DNA from: Bradyrhizobium sp. Tv2a-2
Lineage (GTDB): Bacteria; Pseudomonadota; Alphaproteobacteria; Rhizobiales; Xanthobacteraceae
Direction: 5' to 3'
Assembly: GCF_000472425.1 (NCBI RefSeq)
Contig: NZ_AXAI01000012.1
Span: 142,817 to 206,816 of the forward strand
DNA: 64,000 nucleotides
Numbering within the stretch: position 1 is the stretch's first letter; each line of letters starts with the position of its first letter. The translations under genes and the position numbers were made by a program. Below, piece after piece: positions 25,025-33,845 of the stretch. The notes under the pieces were generated by a model. It made no database searches. It saw only the letters and a program-made list of their open reading frames with translations, and was not told where the DNA came from.

Positions 25025-26203
25025 TCAAGCTCCCGTCGCCGCCGGCGTCCTGATCTCCCGCGGCAGGATGATGGCGGCAGCGATCACCAGCAGGCAGAGG
25101 CCGGCGAAGGCGTGCAGCATGGTGGCAAAGCCACCCTGATCATAGAGCCAGGCCACCAGGCCGACCGAGGCGCCGGCCGCGGTGAAACCGACGAAATAGC
25201 GCACCGCATAGGCCCGCGAGCGCCATTCTTCGGAGGTGTATTTGCCGACCATGGCATCGTTGACCGTGACCTGCCCGAACGCGCCCATGACGATGCCGAT
25301 CGACACCAAGATCAGCGGCAGGTTCGACAGCGTGGCGGCAAAATAGAGAAACGGCGCCAGCACGAAGGATAGCGGCAGCGCCACCGTCTTGAGCGAATGC
25401 CGGTCGAGCAGCTTGCCGATCGTGTATTGCGTCATTGCGCCGAACACATAGACGCAGGCCGCGATCACCCCCAACAGCGCCGGGCTCCTGGTGAGCCCCT
25501 CGAGGCGCTCGGCGAACAATTTCGGCAACGCGACCGTCACCGCATTGAAGGTGGTCGAGATTGCGATCACGACAATCAGGAGCGACAGGATTACCCGCCA
25601 CATATCCTCTTTCGCCACGCGCGCTTGAGGAGCCGCCTGCTTCGAACCCTTGCGGTCCTCGTGCACGACCATCAGCGCAAAGGCGATGCCGATCAGGATG
25701 GTGACGATGCCCGGCACGATGAAGGCGAAGCGCCAGCCGAGATATTGCCCGACCACGCCGGTTACCAGCGCCGAGGAGGCGACGCCGAGATTGCCCCAGA
25801 CCCCGTTCAGCCCCATCTCGCGGCCAAGCTTGTCGGCATAGGATACGATCATAGCGGTGCCGACGGGATGATAGATCGAGGCGAAGATGCCGATCGCAAG
25901 CAGCGCAGCGCCAAGTTGCAGCGGCGTCTGAACGAAACCGACCGAGATCATCGCGAGCCCGATGCCGATGAAGAAGATCACCATCATGTGCCGGCGGCTC
26001 CAGCGGTCGCCGAGCCAGCCGGTGATCAGCGAGCCGGCCCCGAAGGCGATGAAGCCCGGCGTCGCATAGGGCAACAGTTCCGAATAGGCCATGCCAAGCG
26101 CCGGCCCCATCACGATGACGGCGGCGGCAAAGATCAGCATCGAATAGTGGTCGATGAAGTGAGCGGCATTGACGAAGCCGATCACCCGTCCCGAATTGTT
26201 CAT
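25025..26203 (-). CDS. MFS transporter, fosmidomycin-resistance (FSR)-like
   Basis: 392 residues with 12 predicted membrane helices. The MFS loop motif between helices 2 and 3 is present as GWLGDRWSRRHMM (about 61-73). FVNAAHFIDHYSMLIFAAAV at the start and GIFASIYHPVGTAMIV near 110 resemble the FSR subfamily of inner-membrane antiporters. GVWGNLGVASSALVTGVVG near 135 fits the motif C region of antiporters. The gene is divergent from an AraC regulator 99 bases away, which probably controls it. Substrate unknown; a drug or organic acid are both possible. Confidence 0.83.
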   Translation of the reverse strand: MNNSGRVIGFVNAAHFIDHYSMLIFAAAVIVMGPALGMAYSELLPYATPGFIAFGAGSLITGWLGDRWSRRHMMVIFFIGIGLAMISVGFVQTPLQLGAALLAIGIFASIYHPVGTAMIVSYADKLGREMGLNGVWGNLGVASSALVTGVVGQYLGWRFAFIVPGIVTILIGIAFALMVVHEDRKGSKQAAPQARVAKEDMWRVILSLLIVVIAISTTFNAVTVALPKLFAERLEGLTRSPALLGVIAACVYVFGAMTQYTIGKLLDRHSLKTVALPLSFVLAPFLYFAATLSNLPLILVSIGIVMGAFGQVTVNDAMVGKYTSEEWRSRAYAVRYFVGFTAAGASVGLVAWLYDQGGFATMLHAFAGLCLLVIAAAIILPREIRTPAATGA

Positions 26204-26225
26204 AAGTCAGGTCCTCATTTCCTAC

Positions 26226-26268
26226 CTTGGAAATTTTCTTGGTGCATTCTCTTGGGAATTTTCTTTCC
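26226..26268. promoter_or_regulatory. Paired direct repeat in MFS/araC intergenic region, candidate AraC operator
   Basis: CTTGGAAATTTTCTTGG (26226-26242) and CTTGGGAATTTTCTTTCC (26251-26268) match at 14 of the first 15 positions, 25 bases apart, in the 99-base gap between divergent genes. AraC regulators bind such asymmetric direct repeats spaced by about two helical turns. Confidence 0.5.
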
Positions 26269-26302
26269 TCGGCATTTCGTTATAGGTTGTTGGCATGACG
26301 GG

Positions 26303-27112
26303 ATGCGGCCAATGACTATCGTCGAAACGCCAATCAAGCCGCTAGGAGCCGACCGCCGCGCTGCGGAAGACGGCGTGCATCTTGTTGCACGGCACTACAG
26401 GAAGGGCACCCGGCTCGATCCCCACATGCACCGTGAGGCGCAGCTCGTCTATGCGGCCCGCGGCACCATGCAGGTGACGACACCCAAGGGGCGGTGGCTG
26501 GTGCCGCCAGATCGCGCTGTCTGGGTCCCTGCGCTGCTCGAGCACGCCATCGACGTGCTCGCCGACATCGAGATGCGCACGCTCTATTTCGATGTCAGCT
26601 GGCTCGAGCGTGCGCCGCGCCACAAGAGCCTTGCGCGTGAATTCGTGGTGCGGGTGTCGCCCTTGCTGCAGCAGGCGATCCTGGCCCTGTTCGATACCGG
26701 CGATGAGCGCGAGCGCACCGCCCTCCTGGTCAAGCTCGCGATGCTCGAGCTGCGCCGGGCGGACGATTCCGCGACCTTCATCCCGTTGCCGCAGGAGCCG
26801 CGCTGCCGTCGCGCCGCCGAGCTCGTGCTGGCCGATCCCGCTGTCGCCTACGAGATCAACGCGGTGGCGGAGAAGATCGGAACCTCGGCGCGGACGCTGT
26901 CGCGACTGTTCTCGGCCGAGACCCGGCTGAGCTTCAAAAGCTGGTGCCAGCGCGCGCGGATTGCGGCCGCCATCGAGCGGCTGTCAACCGATACCAACGT
27001 CTCGATCAAGCAGGTTGCCGGTGAGCTCGGCTATGCCAGCATCCCCGCATTTTCGCATGCTTTCCGGCAGGTTACCGGCAGGACACCGAGCGAATTTACC
27101 CAAAAGGCTTGA
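26303..27112 (+). CDS. AraC family transcriptional regulator with cupin-type sensor domain
   Basis: 269 residues. Residues about 30-115 form a cupin-like effector domain (LDPHMHREAQLVYAARGTM, VPPDRAVWVPALLEHAIDV). Residues about 165-269 are the AraC HTH pair (VAEKIGTSARTLSRLFSAET and VAGELGYASIPAFSHAFRQVTGRTPSEF). The long plus-strand frame continues back to 25397, but that part is antisense to the MFS gene; the regulator begins at ATG 26303, with a second ATG at 26312. Divergent from the MFS gene, with a candidate operator between. It resembles single-target activators or repressors of neighbouring transporters. Confidence 0.86.
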   Translation: MRPMTIVETPIKPLGADRRAAEDGVHLVARHYRKGTRLDPHMHREAQLVYAARGTMQVTTPKGRWLVPPDRAVWVPALLEHAIDVLADIEMRTLYFDVSWLERAPRHKSLAREFVVRVSPLLQQAILALFDTGDERERTALLVKLAMLELRRADDSATFIPLPQEPRCRRAAELVLADPAVAYEINAVAEKIGTSARTLSRLFSAETRLSFKSWCQRARIAAAIERLSTDTNVSIKQVAGELGYASIPAFSHAFRQVTGRTPSEFTQKA

Positions 27113-27237
27113 GTGCTTCCGATCGCCACAGCCAAAATCGCAGCCGGCATGACAAATTGTTGTGCTTGATTGTCCCTCCATTCCCCTTAAATCCATGTAA
27201 AATCCGTTCCAGCTGACTTACGGATTCGAACTGCAGC

Positions 27238-28587
27238 ATGGCCAACGCGTTCTTCACCGACCTGCTTTCAACCATCTCGGAGCGTGGGCGCACCCTACTC
27301 GGGCGCGGCAAGCCCGCCGACGGCAAGGAAGACGCCTCCAGCCTGATCGAGCTCTGCGAAGCGCTCCTGTCCGGCCGGGGCGAAGCCTCCGGCACCGCGA
27401 TGGCGAGCGAGGTGCTCGAGAGCTACCACGATCTCGATGCCACGGAGCGGCGCGACTTCTTCCACGCGCTGGCGCGGAATTTCGGCCCCGACCGCGACAA
27501 GGTCAACAAGGCGATCGAGGCCTGGATGGCCGAGCCCGGCGACGGCAATGGCGGCGCGCTGCATTTCGCGACGGAGCCGCGGCGGCAGGAGCTGATCCGC
27601 CGGCTCAACCGCGCGCCCGGCGGCACCGGCGCATTGGTGGAGATGCGCGCCGACCTACTTTCGCTTCTCAACGGGCACAAGGATCTCGCGGCGCTCGACC
27701 GTGACATCGTCCATCTCTTGGGCTCGTGGTTCAACAGGGGGTTTCTCGTGCTGCGCAGGATTGACTGGTCGACACCGGCTAACATCCTGGAGCAGATCAT
27801 CCGTTACGAGGCGGTGCACGAGATCCGGGACTGGGACGACCTGCGCCGCCGCATCGATCCGATCGACCGCCGCTGCTACGCCTTCTTCCATCCCGCGATG
27901 CCCGACGCACCGCTGATCTTCGTCGAGGTCGCGCTGACGGAGACGATCCCCGGCGCGATCGCGCCACTATTGGCGGTTAACCGGCAGACCGTGCCGAAGG
28001 ATCGCGCGCGCACCGCGGTGTTCTACTCCATCTCCAACACCCAGCGCGGGCTGGGCGGCATCTCCTTCGGCAATTTCCTGATCAAGCAGGTGGTCGAGGA
28101 ATTGCGCCGCGAACTGCCCAAGCTCGACACGTTTGTAACACTGTCGCCGGTGCCGGGCTTCATGTCCTGGCTGAAGGATGCGAAGGACCTGCCGCTCACT
28201 GACGAGGGCCGCGAGATGTTGAAGCATCTCGACGAACCCAACTGGTTCGAGAATGCCGAGCTTGCCACGCAGCTCCGCACCGTGCTTGAGCCGCTTGCGG
28301 CTTTCTACTTCCTGAAAGCGCGCACCTCCAAGGGACGGCTGATCGACTCGGTCGCCCGCTTCCATCTCGGCAACGGCGCGCGGCTGGAACGGATCAACTG
28401 GCTCGGCGACCTCTCGCCCAAGGGTATACGCGAGTCCGCCGGCGTCATGGTCAACTACCTCTACCGCCTCGACGACATCGAGAAGAACCACGAAGCCTAT
28501 GCCAATGAAGGCGAGGTGGTGGCCTCGAGCGCGGTGAAGAAGCTGTTGAAGACCGAAGGGCGGCGGCTGCTGGATATGCTGCCGTAG
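27238..28587 (+). CDS. Malonyl-CoA decarboxylase
   Basis: 449 residues, the bacterial length of this family. It decarboxylates malonyl-CoA to acetyl-CoA in the cytoplasm, without a metal or other cofactor. The helical N-terminal domain (about 25-165) includes DATERRDFFHALARNFGPD and FNRGFLVLRRIDWSTPA. The catalytic, acetyltransferase-like C-terminal domain has AVHEIRDWDDLRRRI, RRCYAFFHPAMPDAPLIFVEVAL, FYSISNTQRGLGGISFGNFLIK (the Ser/CoA loop) and LSPVPGFMSWL, which are very conserved in the family. matB (malonyl-CoA synthetase) and a malonate carrier are not adjacent, unlike the rhizobial mat operon. Preceded by an AT-rich stretch that probably holds its promoter. Confidence 0.92.
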   Translation: MANAFFTDLLSTISERGRTLLGRGKPADGKEDASSLIELCEALLSGRGEASGTAMASEVLESYHDLDATERRDFFHALARNFGPDRDKVNKAIEAWMAEPGDGNGGALHFATEPRRQELIRRLNRAPGGTGALVEMRADLLSLLNGHKDLAALDRDIVHLLGSWFNRGFLVLRRIDWSTPANILEQIIRYEAVHEIRDWDDLRRRIDPIDRRCYAFFHPAMPDAPLIFVEVALTETIPGAIAPLLAVNRQTVPKDRARTAVFYSISNTQRGLGGISFGNFLIKQVVEELRRELPKLDTFVTLSPVPGFMSWLKDAKDLPLTDEGREMLKHLDEPNWFENAELATQLRTVLEPLAAFYFLKARTSKGRLIDSVARFHLGNGARLERINWLGDLSPKGIRESAGVMVNYLYRLDDIEKNHEAYANEGEVVASSAVKKLLKTEGRRLLDMLP

Positions 28588-28678
28588 CGGTCGCCCGGGC
28601 GAAGGCGAGGCTAGGAGCACATCTATGAGTCTATGCTGTAGAGTGAGGGAGCGCTCGAGCTAGCCGCGCCGAGCCGGA

Positions 28679-29203
28679 TCAGTCATGGAGGCCGCTCCAG
28701 TCGGCATCCAGGCCAACGGCGGCATTCTCTTCCGGACTACCGAGCCAATATCCGTATGCATGGAAAAGTTCGCGCAAACGCTGAGCGTGCTCTTCTGACG
28801 GCAATGCATCACGAACCGGGACCGATATTTCGCGCAGAAACTTAGCCATCTTTTTCGTCGTCACACAGAGCCTCGAGGCGGCCGCTGGCGAGGAGTTTCT
28901 CCACGCGTGCTTGGTTCCGTCCTGCACATCGAACATCTCTCCTGGTCCAAGCTTTTCCCATACTTCTTCCCGCAGAGCTTCGAGCTTTCCCGACACCACG
29001 TAAGAGGTCTCTCGGTCGGCGTGACTATGTAACGGCACGATCGCCCCTGCGGGCAAGGTGCATAGGATGAGACAATGGTCTCCTTCATTGTCGGAAATGA
29101 AGGTTAGGTACTGATTGTTCGGACGCAGTTTCTTCTGCGAAGATTCATGCTCGCTATCTACCGACCCCGACAGAGGACTGTCCGGATTTTGATCGCATGG
29201 CAT
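28679..29203 (-). CDS. Cupin domain protein
   Basis: 174 residues. A cupin barrel spans about 35-125: motif 1 is IVPLHSHADRETSYVVSGKLEAL (His, His, Glu) and motif 2 is GPGEMFDVQDGTKHAWRN. The C-terminal 50 residues (LREISVPVRDALPSEEHAQRLRELF) form a helical tail seen in the anti-sigma ChrR-like and quercetin-dioxygenase-like groups of cupins. Start chosen at ATG 29203, with GGGAAGG upstream; an in-frame ATG at 29221 is also possible. No operon partner. GC content is lower here than in the neighbours, which may mean recent acquisition. Confidence 0.72.
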   Translation of the reverse strand: MPCDQNPDSPLSGSVDSEHESSQKKLRPNNQYLTFISDNEGDHCLILCTLPAGAIVPLHSHADRETSYVVSGKLEALREEVWEKLGPGEMFDVQDGTKHAWRNSSPAAASRLCVTTKKMAKFLREISVPVRDALPSEEHAQRLRELFHAYGYWLGSPEENAAVGLDADWSGLHD

Positions 29204-29521
29204 TATCAGCGGCCTTCCCATCGTTTCGCTTCACGCCGCGAAGCCAACGGGTGCACTGATGTACGCTGGTTGATCGTGGCGTGCCCCTACATTTCATCAA
29301 AGCCGCTCTTGGACAACATGAGCAGGGTTACGCTTGAAACAACGGTCAGAATTACGCCGCGACCCGATCTCCGTTGATAGATTGAGATTTGATGTTGAAT
29401 AAATGGTCTGGATACAACTGATTCAATTTTCGAGCGGCGTCCGTGGAGTTTGTACAGCGAAGCGAAGCCCATCTTCTTGCAAACGGCAATGGAGTTGCGC
29501 TCTCCCCAGCCCACGCGCTGC
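29204..29521. other. Gene-free stretch, nothing recognised
   Basis: 318 bases between the start of the cupin gene and the end of tarD, somewhat AT-richer than average. No credible coding frame, repeat or strong hairpin seen. Confidence 0.5.
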
Positions 29522-30691
29522 CTACGCCGCTAGCGCTTTCATGTCCTTGTAGAGATCCGACTTGCCCTCAAAGCCGATGCCCGGCAGGTCGGGCATGGTG
29601 ATGTGCCCCTGCTCCACACGGACGCCGTCGGGGAAGCCACCGTAAGGCTGGAACAGGTCGGGGTAGCTTTCATTGCCGCCGAGGCCGAGACCGGCCGCGA
29701 TGTTGAGCGACATCTGGTGGCCGCCATGGGGGATGCAGCGGCTCGGCGACCAGCCGTGCGTTTTCAGGACTTCCAGCGTGCGCTGGTATTCGCAGAGGCC
29801 GTAGGACAGCGCGCAGTCGAATTGCAGCCAGTCGCGGTCGGGACGCATGCCGCCGTAGCGGATCAGGTTGCGGGCGTCCTGGTGGCTGAACAGGTTTTCG
29901 CCGGTTGCCATCGGCGCCGGATAGAATTCGGCGAGCGCGGCCTGCAGTGCGAAGTCGAGGGGATCGCCAGCCTCCTCGTACCAGAACAGCGGATAGTCCC
30001 GCAGCATCTTGGCGTAGGCGATGGCCGTCTCCGGATCGAAGCGGCCATTGGCATCGACCGCAAGCTGGGCATCCTTGCCGATCTCCTCCAGCACCGCCTC
30101 GATGCGCTGGCGGTCCTCGTCAATCGGCGCGCCGCCGATCTTCATCTTCACGACATTGTAGCCGCGCTCGAGATAGCCGCGCATCTCGCCGCGCAGCATC
30201 GACAGGCCCTTGCCGGGATAGTAGTAGCCGCCGGCGGCGTAGACGAAGACGCGCGGATTGGCTGTCAGGCCGTGGCGCTCGGCGAGCAGGCGGAACAGCG
30301 GCTTGCCCGCGATCTTCGCCACTGCGTCCCACACCGCCATGTCGATGGTGCCGACCGCGACCGAGCGCTCGCCATGACCGCCGGGCTTTTCGTTCATCAT
30401 CATCGTCGCCCAGACCCTGTCGGGGTCGAGATTGTCACCGGCCTCGTTGAGCAGTCTCTTGGGGTCGGCCTCAAGCAGCCGCGGCGCGAAGCGCTCGCGG
30501 ATCAATCCGCCCTGGCCATAGCGGCCGTTGGAATTGAAGCCGTAGCCGACCACCCGCCTGCCGTCGCGCATCACGTCGGTGACGACGGCGACGAGACTCG
30601 TGGTCATCTTGGAGAAGTCGATATAGGCGTTGCGGATGGGCGAAGAGATCGGCTTCGTCACTTCGCGGACGTCGATGATGCGGACGGACAT
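29522..30691 (-). CDS. tarD: D(-)-tartrate dehydratase (enolase superfamily)
   Basis: 389 residues. It dehydrates D-tartrate to oxaloacetate using Mg2+ in the cytoplasm. Counting from the first Met, the positions fall where the characterised Bradyrhizobium enzyme has them: KMK with Lys184, metal ligands Asp213, Glu239 and Glu265, and the acid/base His322 in IPHGGHQ. The N-terminal capping domain segment RNAYIDFSKMTTS (20-32) and the YAAGGYYYPGKG loop (151-162) are also those of TarD. It belongs to the mandelate racemase subgroup. No tartrate transporter is adjacent. It is preceded by a dispersed repeat. Confidence 0.93.
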   Translation of the reverse strand: MSVRIIDVREVTKPISSPIRNAYIDFSKMTTSLVAVVTDVMRDGRRVVGYGFNSNGRYGQGGLIRERFAPRLLEADPKRLLNEAGDNLDPDRVWATMMMNEKPGGHGERSVAVGTIDMAVWDAVAKIAGKPLFRLLAERHGLTANPRVFVYAAGGYYYPGKGLSMLRGEMRGYLERGYNVVKMKIGGAPIDEDRQRIEAVLEEIGKDAQLAVDANGRFDPETAIAYAKMLRDYPLFWYEEAGDPLDFALQAALAEFYPAPMATGENLFSHQDARNLIRYGGMRPDRDWLQFDCALSYGLCEYQRTLEVLKTHGWSPSRCIPHGGHQMSLNIAAGLGLGGNESYPDLFQPYGGFPDGVRVEQGHITMPDLPGIGFEGKSDLYKDMKALAA

Positions 30692-30724
30692 GGGGGGCTT
30701 CTTTCAAGAGTCGTTTCTTGCACC

Positions 30725-30827
30725 GTCATTCCGAGACGATGCGAAGCATCGAACTAAGGCGCGCAATTGCGCACCTGAGAATCTCGAGCTTCCGGGTTCG
30801 GTCCCGCGCGGACCGCCCCGGAATGAC
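30725..30827. repeat. Dispersed GTCATTCCG ... CCGGAATGAC repeat, copy 3
   Basis: Bounded by GTCATTCCGAGACG and CCCCGGAATGAC, with GCGCGCAATTGCGCACCTGAGAATCTCGAG inside, the same modules as at 3111-3191 but in a different internal order. It lies between DUF3297 and tarD. Confidence 0.75.
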
Positions 30828-30867
30828 GCGGGCAATAGCAAGAGCGCCGGTGCAGCGCCAATCACAC

Positions 30868-31127
30868 TTACTTCTTATCCCGGAAATACGGCTCCACGGG
30901 CCCGTGCACCTTCATGGTCAGCGGATTGCCGTGGCGATCCCTAGCGTTCCCCGCGGTGACGCGGACCCAGCCTTCGCTGACGCAGTATTCCTCGACATTG
31001 GTCTTCTCGACACCCTTGAAGCGGATGCCGACGTCGCGCGACAGGATATCCGCGTTGTAATAGGGGCTGCGCGGATCGACCGACAGGCGGTCCGGCAGTG
31101 TGTCATGGGTGGTCTCGTTTTCGTCGT

Positions 31128-31131
<4 letters not shown>
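30868..31131 (-). CDS. DUF3297 family protein
   Basis: 87 residues of the small, highly conserved DUF3297 family: LPDRLSVDPRSPYYNADILSRDVGIRFKGVEKTNVEEYCVSEGW are its landmarks (residues 12-54), followed by VRVTAGNARDRHGN. Cytoplasmic, role unknown. It begins with GTG, and its first four bases overlap the TGA of the glutathione peroxidase gene (GTGA at 31128-31131), so translation is coupled and it must be made with that enzyme. Confidence 0.85.
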
Positions 31132-31604
<473 letters not shown>

Positions 31605-31624
31605 CGTCTTCGTGTTCTGGCTCT

Positions 31625-33031
31625 TCAGCTCACCGGATCGATCGGCGACGGCGGCACGCCGCCGGCCTCGATCGCCTCGCCCGCGGCGAGGCAAAGGTCC
31701 TCGCGATAGCGTCCCGCGACGATCTGCACGCCCACGGGAGCCCGTCCCACGAGCCCGGTGGAGACCGTTAGCCCAGGCAGGCCCATGAAGGGAATAGCAA
31801 TCTGCGTCAGCTGCGCATGCCAGACCCTGGCAAAGGAGGCCTCGTCCTTGCGGTCGAGCTGGTCGGGGAACGGCAATTCGCCGGAGACCGGCATAAGCAC
31901 GACCGGATACTCCTCCAGGAACAGGAGCCATTTGCGGGCGATCGTGGCACGAATGGCCAGTGCGGCGGACAAGCCCGCCGCGTCGAGCGGAAACACCTTG
32001 TTGCGGTTGCCGCGCAGGCAGGTCAGCGCACCGGGATCGCCTTCCTTCTCGGCTGCCTCAAGCTGCGCCTCGTAGCCGTCGCCGAGCCAGAGTTTCGTCT
32101 GCTGCAACGCCGCTTCCTGTAGCGGCGGCGTATCCTTGACCTCCTCGACGGTCCAGCCTGCCCGCTCCAGCCGCCTGGCAGCGTCGAGCACGGCCGCCTT
32201 CACCTCTGGCACGGGATTGAGCCCATCCGGATTGACGCAGATCGCGGCGCGCCTCGCGACCGGCGGCCCCTCCAGCGGTGCCGGTACCCACCAGACGTCG
32301 CGCACGTCCTTGGCCGACATCGCGGCAAGCGCAATGCGGAGGTCGCCGATGGTTCGCGCCAGGGGGCCTGACACGGCGCTGATCTGCGGCCCGATCGGGC
32401 GGTCCGGGAAGGCGGAATTATAGGCTGCGATGCGGCCGACGGTCGGGCGCAGCCCGTGCACGCCACAGGCGTAAGCGGGGTAGCGGATCGAGCCGGCGAT
32501 GTCGGTGCCGTGGGCGATATGGCCGATGCCGGCCGCAACCGCCGAACCCGCGCCGCCCGAGGAGCCACCCGGGGTGAGCGAGGGATCGCGCGGGTTCTTG
32601 GTGTCGCCATGGATAAGGTTGCTGGTGAACCAGCGATAGGAGAAGGCCGGGGTGTTGGTGCGGCCAAGAATGACCGCGCCGGCCTTGCGCAGATTATCGA
32701 CCACCGGGCTGTTGCTCTTGGCGATCACATCGCGCTGCTGCTTCAACCCATTGGTGGTGGCAAAGCCCTCCTGGTCGATATTGACCTTCACCGTGACAGG
32801 CACGCCGGCGAGCGCACCGGCGTCCTCGCCGCGCGCGATCCTGGCGTCGATCTCGGCGGCCTGCTTCAGCACCTCTTCCGGCCTGTGGTCGATCACCGCG
32901 TTGAGCTTCGGGTTCACCGCATCCAGCCGCGCCAGGCTGGCGCTCGCGGCCTCCTTTGCGGAGACCTGCTTCGATTTCACGAGCGTGGCGAGTTCGGCGG
33001 CCGACAGGCGCCAGAGGTCGGTCATAAGCAA
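31625..33031 (-). CDS. Amidase (amidase signature family)
   Basis: 468 residues. It hydrolyses a carboxamide to acid and ammonia. The Ser-cisSer-Lys triad is visible: Lys82 in VTVKVN, Ser157 in PGGSSGGAG and Ser181 in DIAGSIRYPA. The 24-residue spacing between the two Ser matches the signature family. No GatB/GatC partner or Glu-tRNA features suggest GatA, so it is a stand-alone amidase; the substrate is unknown. First gene of an amidase-glutathione peroxidase-DUF3297 unit. Confidence 0.9.
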   Translation of the reverse strand: MLMTDLWRLSAAELATLVKSKQVSAKEAASASLARLDAVNPKLNAVIDHRPEEVLKQAAEIDARIARGEDAGALAGVPVTVKVNIDQEGFATTNGLKQQRDVIAKSNSPVVDNLRKAGAVILGRTNTPAFSYRWFTSNLIHGDTKNPRDPSLTPGGSSGGAGSAVAAGIGHIAHGTDIAGSIRYPAYACGVHGLRPTVGRIAAYNSAFPDRPIGPQISAVSGPLARTIGDLRIALAAMSAKDVRDVWWVPAPLEGPPVARRAAICVNPDGLNPVPEVKAAVLDAARRLERAGWTVEEVKDTPPLQEAALQQTKLWLGDGYEAQLEAAEKEGDPGALTCLRGNRNKVFPLDAAGLSAALAIRATIARKWLLFLEEYPVVLMPVSGELPFPDQLDRKDEASFARVWHAQLTQIAIPFMGLPGLTVSTGLVGRAPVGVQIVAGRYREDLCLAAGEAIEAGGVPPSPIDPVS

Positions 33032-33160
33032 CTCCGTTGTTGTGAACGGTGTTGTAACGCCGGTGAGGCGGCATGGCCAGCCGGCCGCGGGATGGCCTGC
33101 ATGCGCTGGGATTTCTCCCTTCCCCCGGCAGGCGGTGCGAAGTAGGCGAATGTACCGACG

Positions 33161-33727
33161 CTAGTGCACCCGTGCCAGGAAATAGGCCAGATCCTTGATC
33201 TGCTCGGGCGTCACCGGCCCCATCACGTCGGCCATCGTACCGTCGTAGCCGTGGCGGCTGTTGTCCTTGTATTCGCTCAGGGTCTTCGCGAGATAATCCT
33301 CGCGCTGGTTGGCGATGCGCGGAACGTTGTCGCCGCCGGAGAAATCCTGATGATGGCAGGAATTGCAGTGATACTTCATCGTCAACTCCTGCGCGCGCTG
33401 CATCCGCGCCGGGTCGGGCGCATCCGCTGTCGGCTTGGGTTTCGGCAGCTTGGCGATGAAATCGGAGAAGTTGCGCAAATCGTCGTCGGTCATCGGCTTC
33501 GCGACTTCATTCATCGGTTCAAATGTCCGCAACTTCTCGCGAAACATGAAGAGCTGGATCAGCGCATAGGGCGCCTGCTGGCCCCCGAGCGAGGGCGTGT
33601 TCTCGGTTTCAGATTGCCCCTGTTCGCCATGGCAGGCGAAGCAGGTCGCGGCCCGCTCCTCGATGGTTTCTGAATTTGCGGATGAAGCGATGAGAAGAAG
33701 CGCCAGCGCGATAGTTGTTTTTTGCAT
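33161..33727 (-). CDS. Periplasmic dihaem cytochrome c
   Basis: 188 residues with a signal peptide (1-19, IASSANSE at its end). Two haem c sites are visible: CFACH (Cys29-Cys32-His33) and CNSCH (Cys121-Cys124-His125). Met residues that could be distal ligands lie in each half (MNEVAKPM and MADVMG). This is a duplicated class I cytochrome of the kind that takes electrons from periplasmic quinoprotein dehydrogenases. It lies 118 bases after the sugar dehydrogenase gene on the same strand and is the probable electron acceptor (inference). A dispersed repeat lies between them. Confidence 0.88.
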   Translation of the reverse strand: MQKTTIALALLLIASSANSETIEERAATCFACHGEQGQSETENTPSLGGQQAPYALIQLFMFREKLRTFEPMNEVAKPMTDDDLRNFSDFIAKLPKPKPTADAPDPARMQRAQELTMKYHCNSCHHQDFSGGDNVPRIANQREDYLAKTLSEYKDNSRHGYDGTMADVMGPVTPEQIKDLAYFLARVH

Positions 33728-33758
33728 CCGCTCGTCTCGACGCCCTACGACTTGCTCC

Positions 33759-33837
33759 GTCATTCCGGGGCGCGCGAGAGCGCGAACCCGGAATCTCGAG
33801 ATTCCAGGGGCGGAGCTTCTGCACCGCCCCGGAATGA
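33759..33837. repeat. Dispersed GTCATTCCGG ... CCGGAATGA repeat, copy 4
   Basis: A shorter copy bounded by GTCATTCCGGGGCGCG and CGCCCCGGAATGA, with the internal CCCGGAATCTCGAGATTCC module. It lies between two genes that look co-transcribed (sugar dehydrogenase and cytochrome c), where it could modulate readthrough. Confidence 0.75.
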
Positions 33838-33845
33838 ATTCCAAC

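Noticed and set aside
25397..26302. N-terminal extension of the AraC regulator frame
   Set aside because: The extension is fully antisense to the MFS gene and has low-complexity composition; the regulator's conserved sequence begins near 26303.
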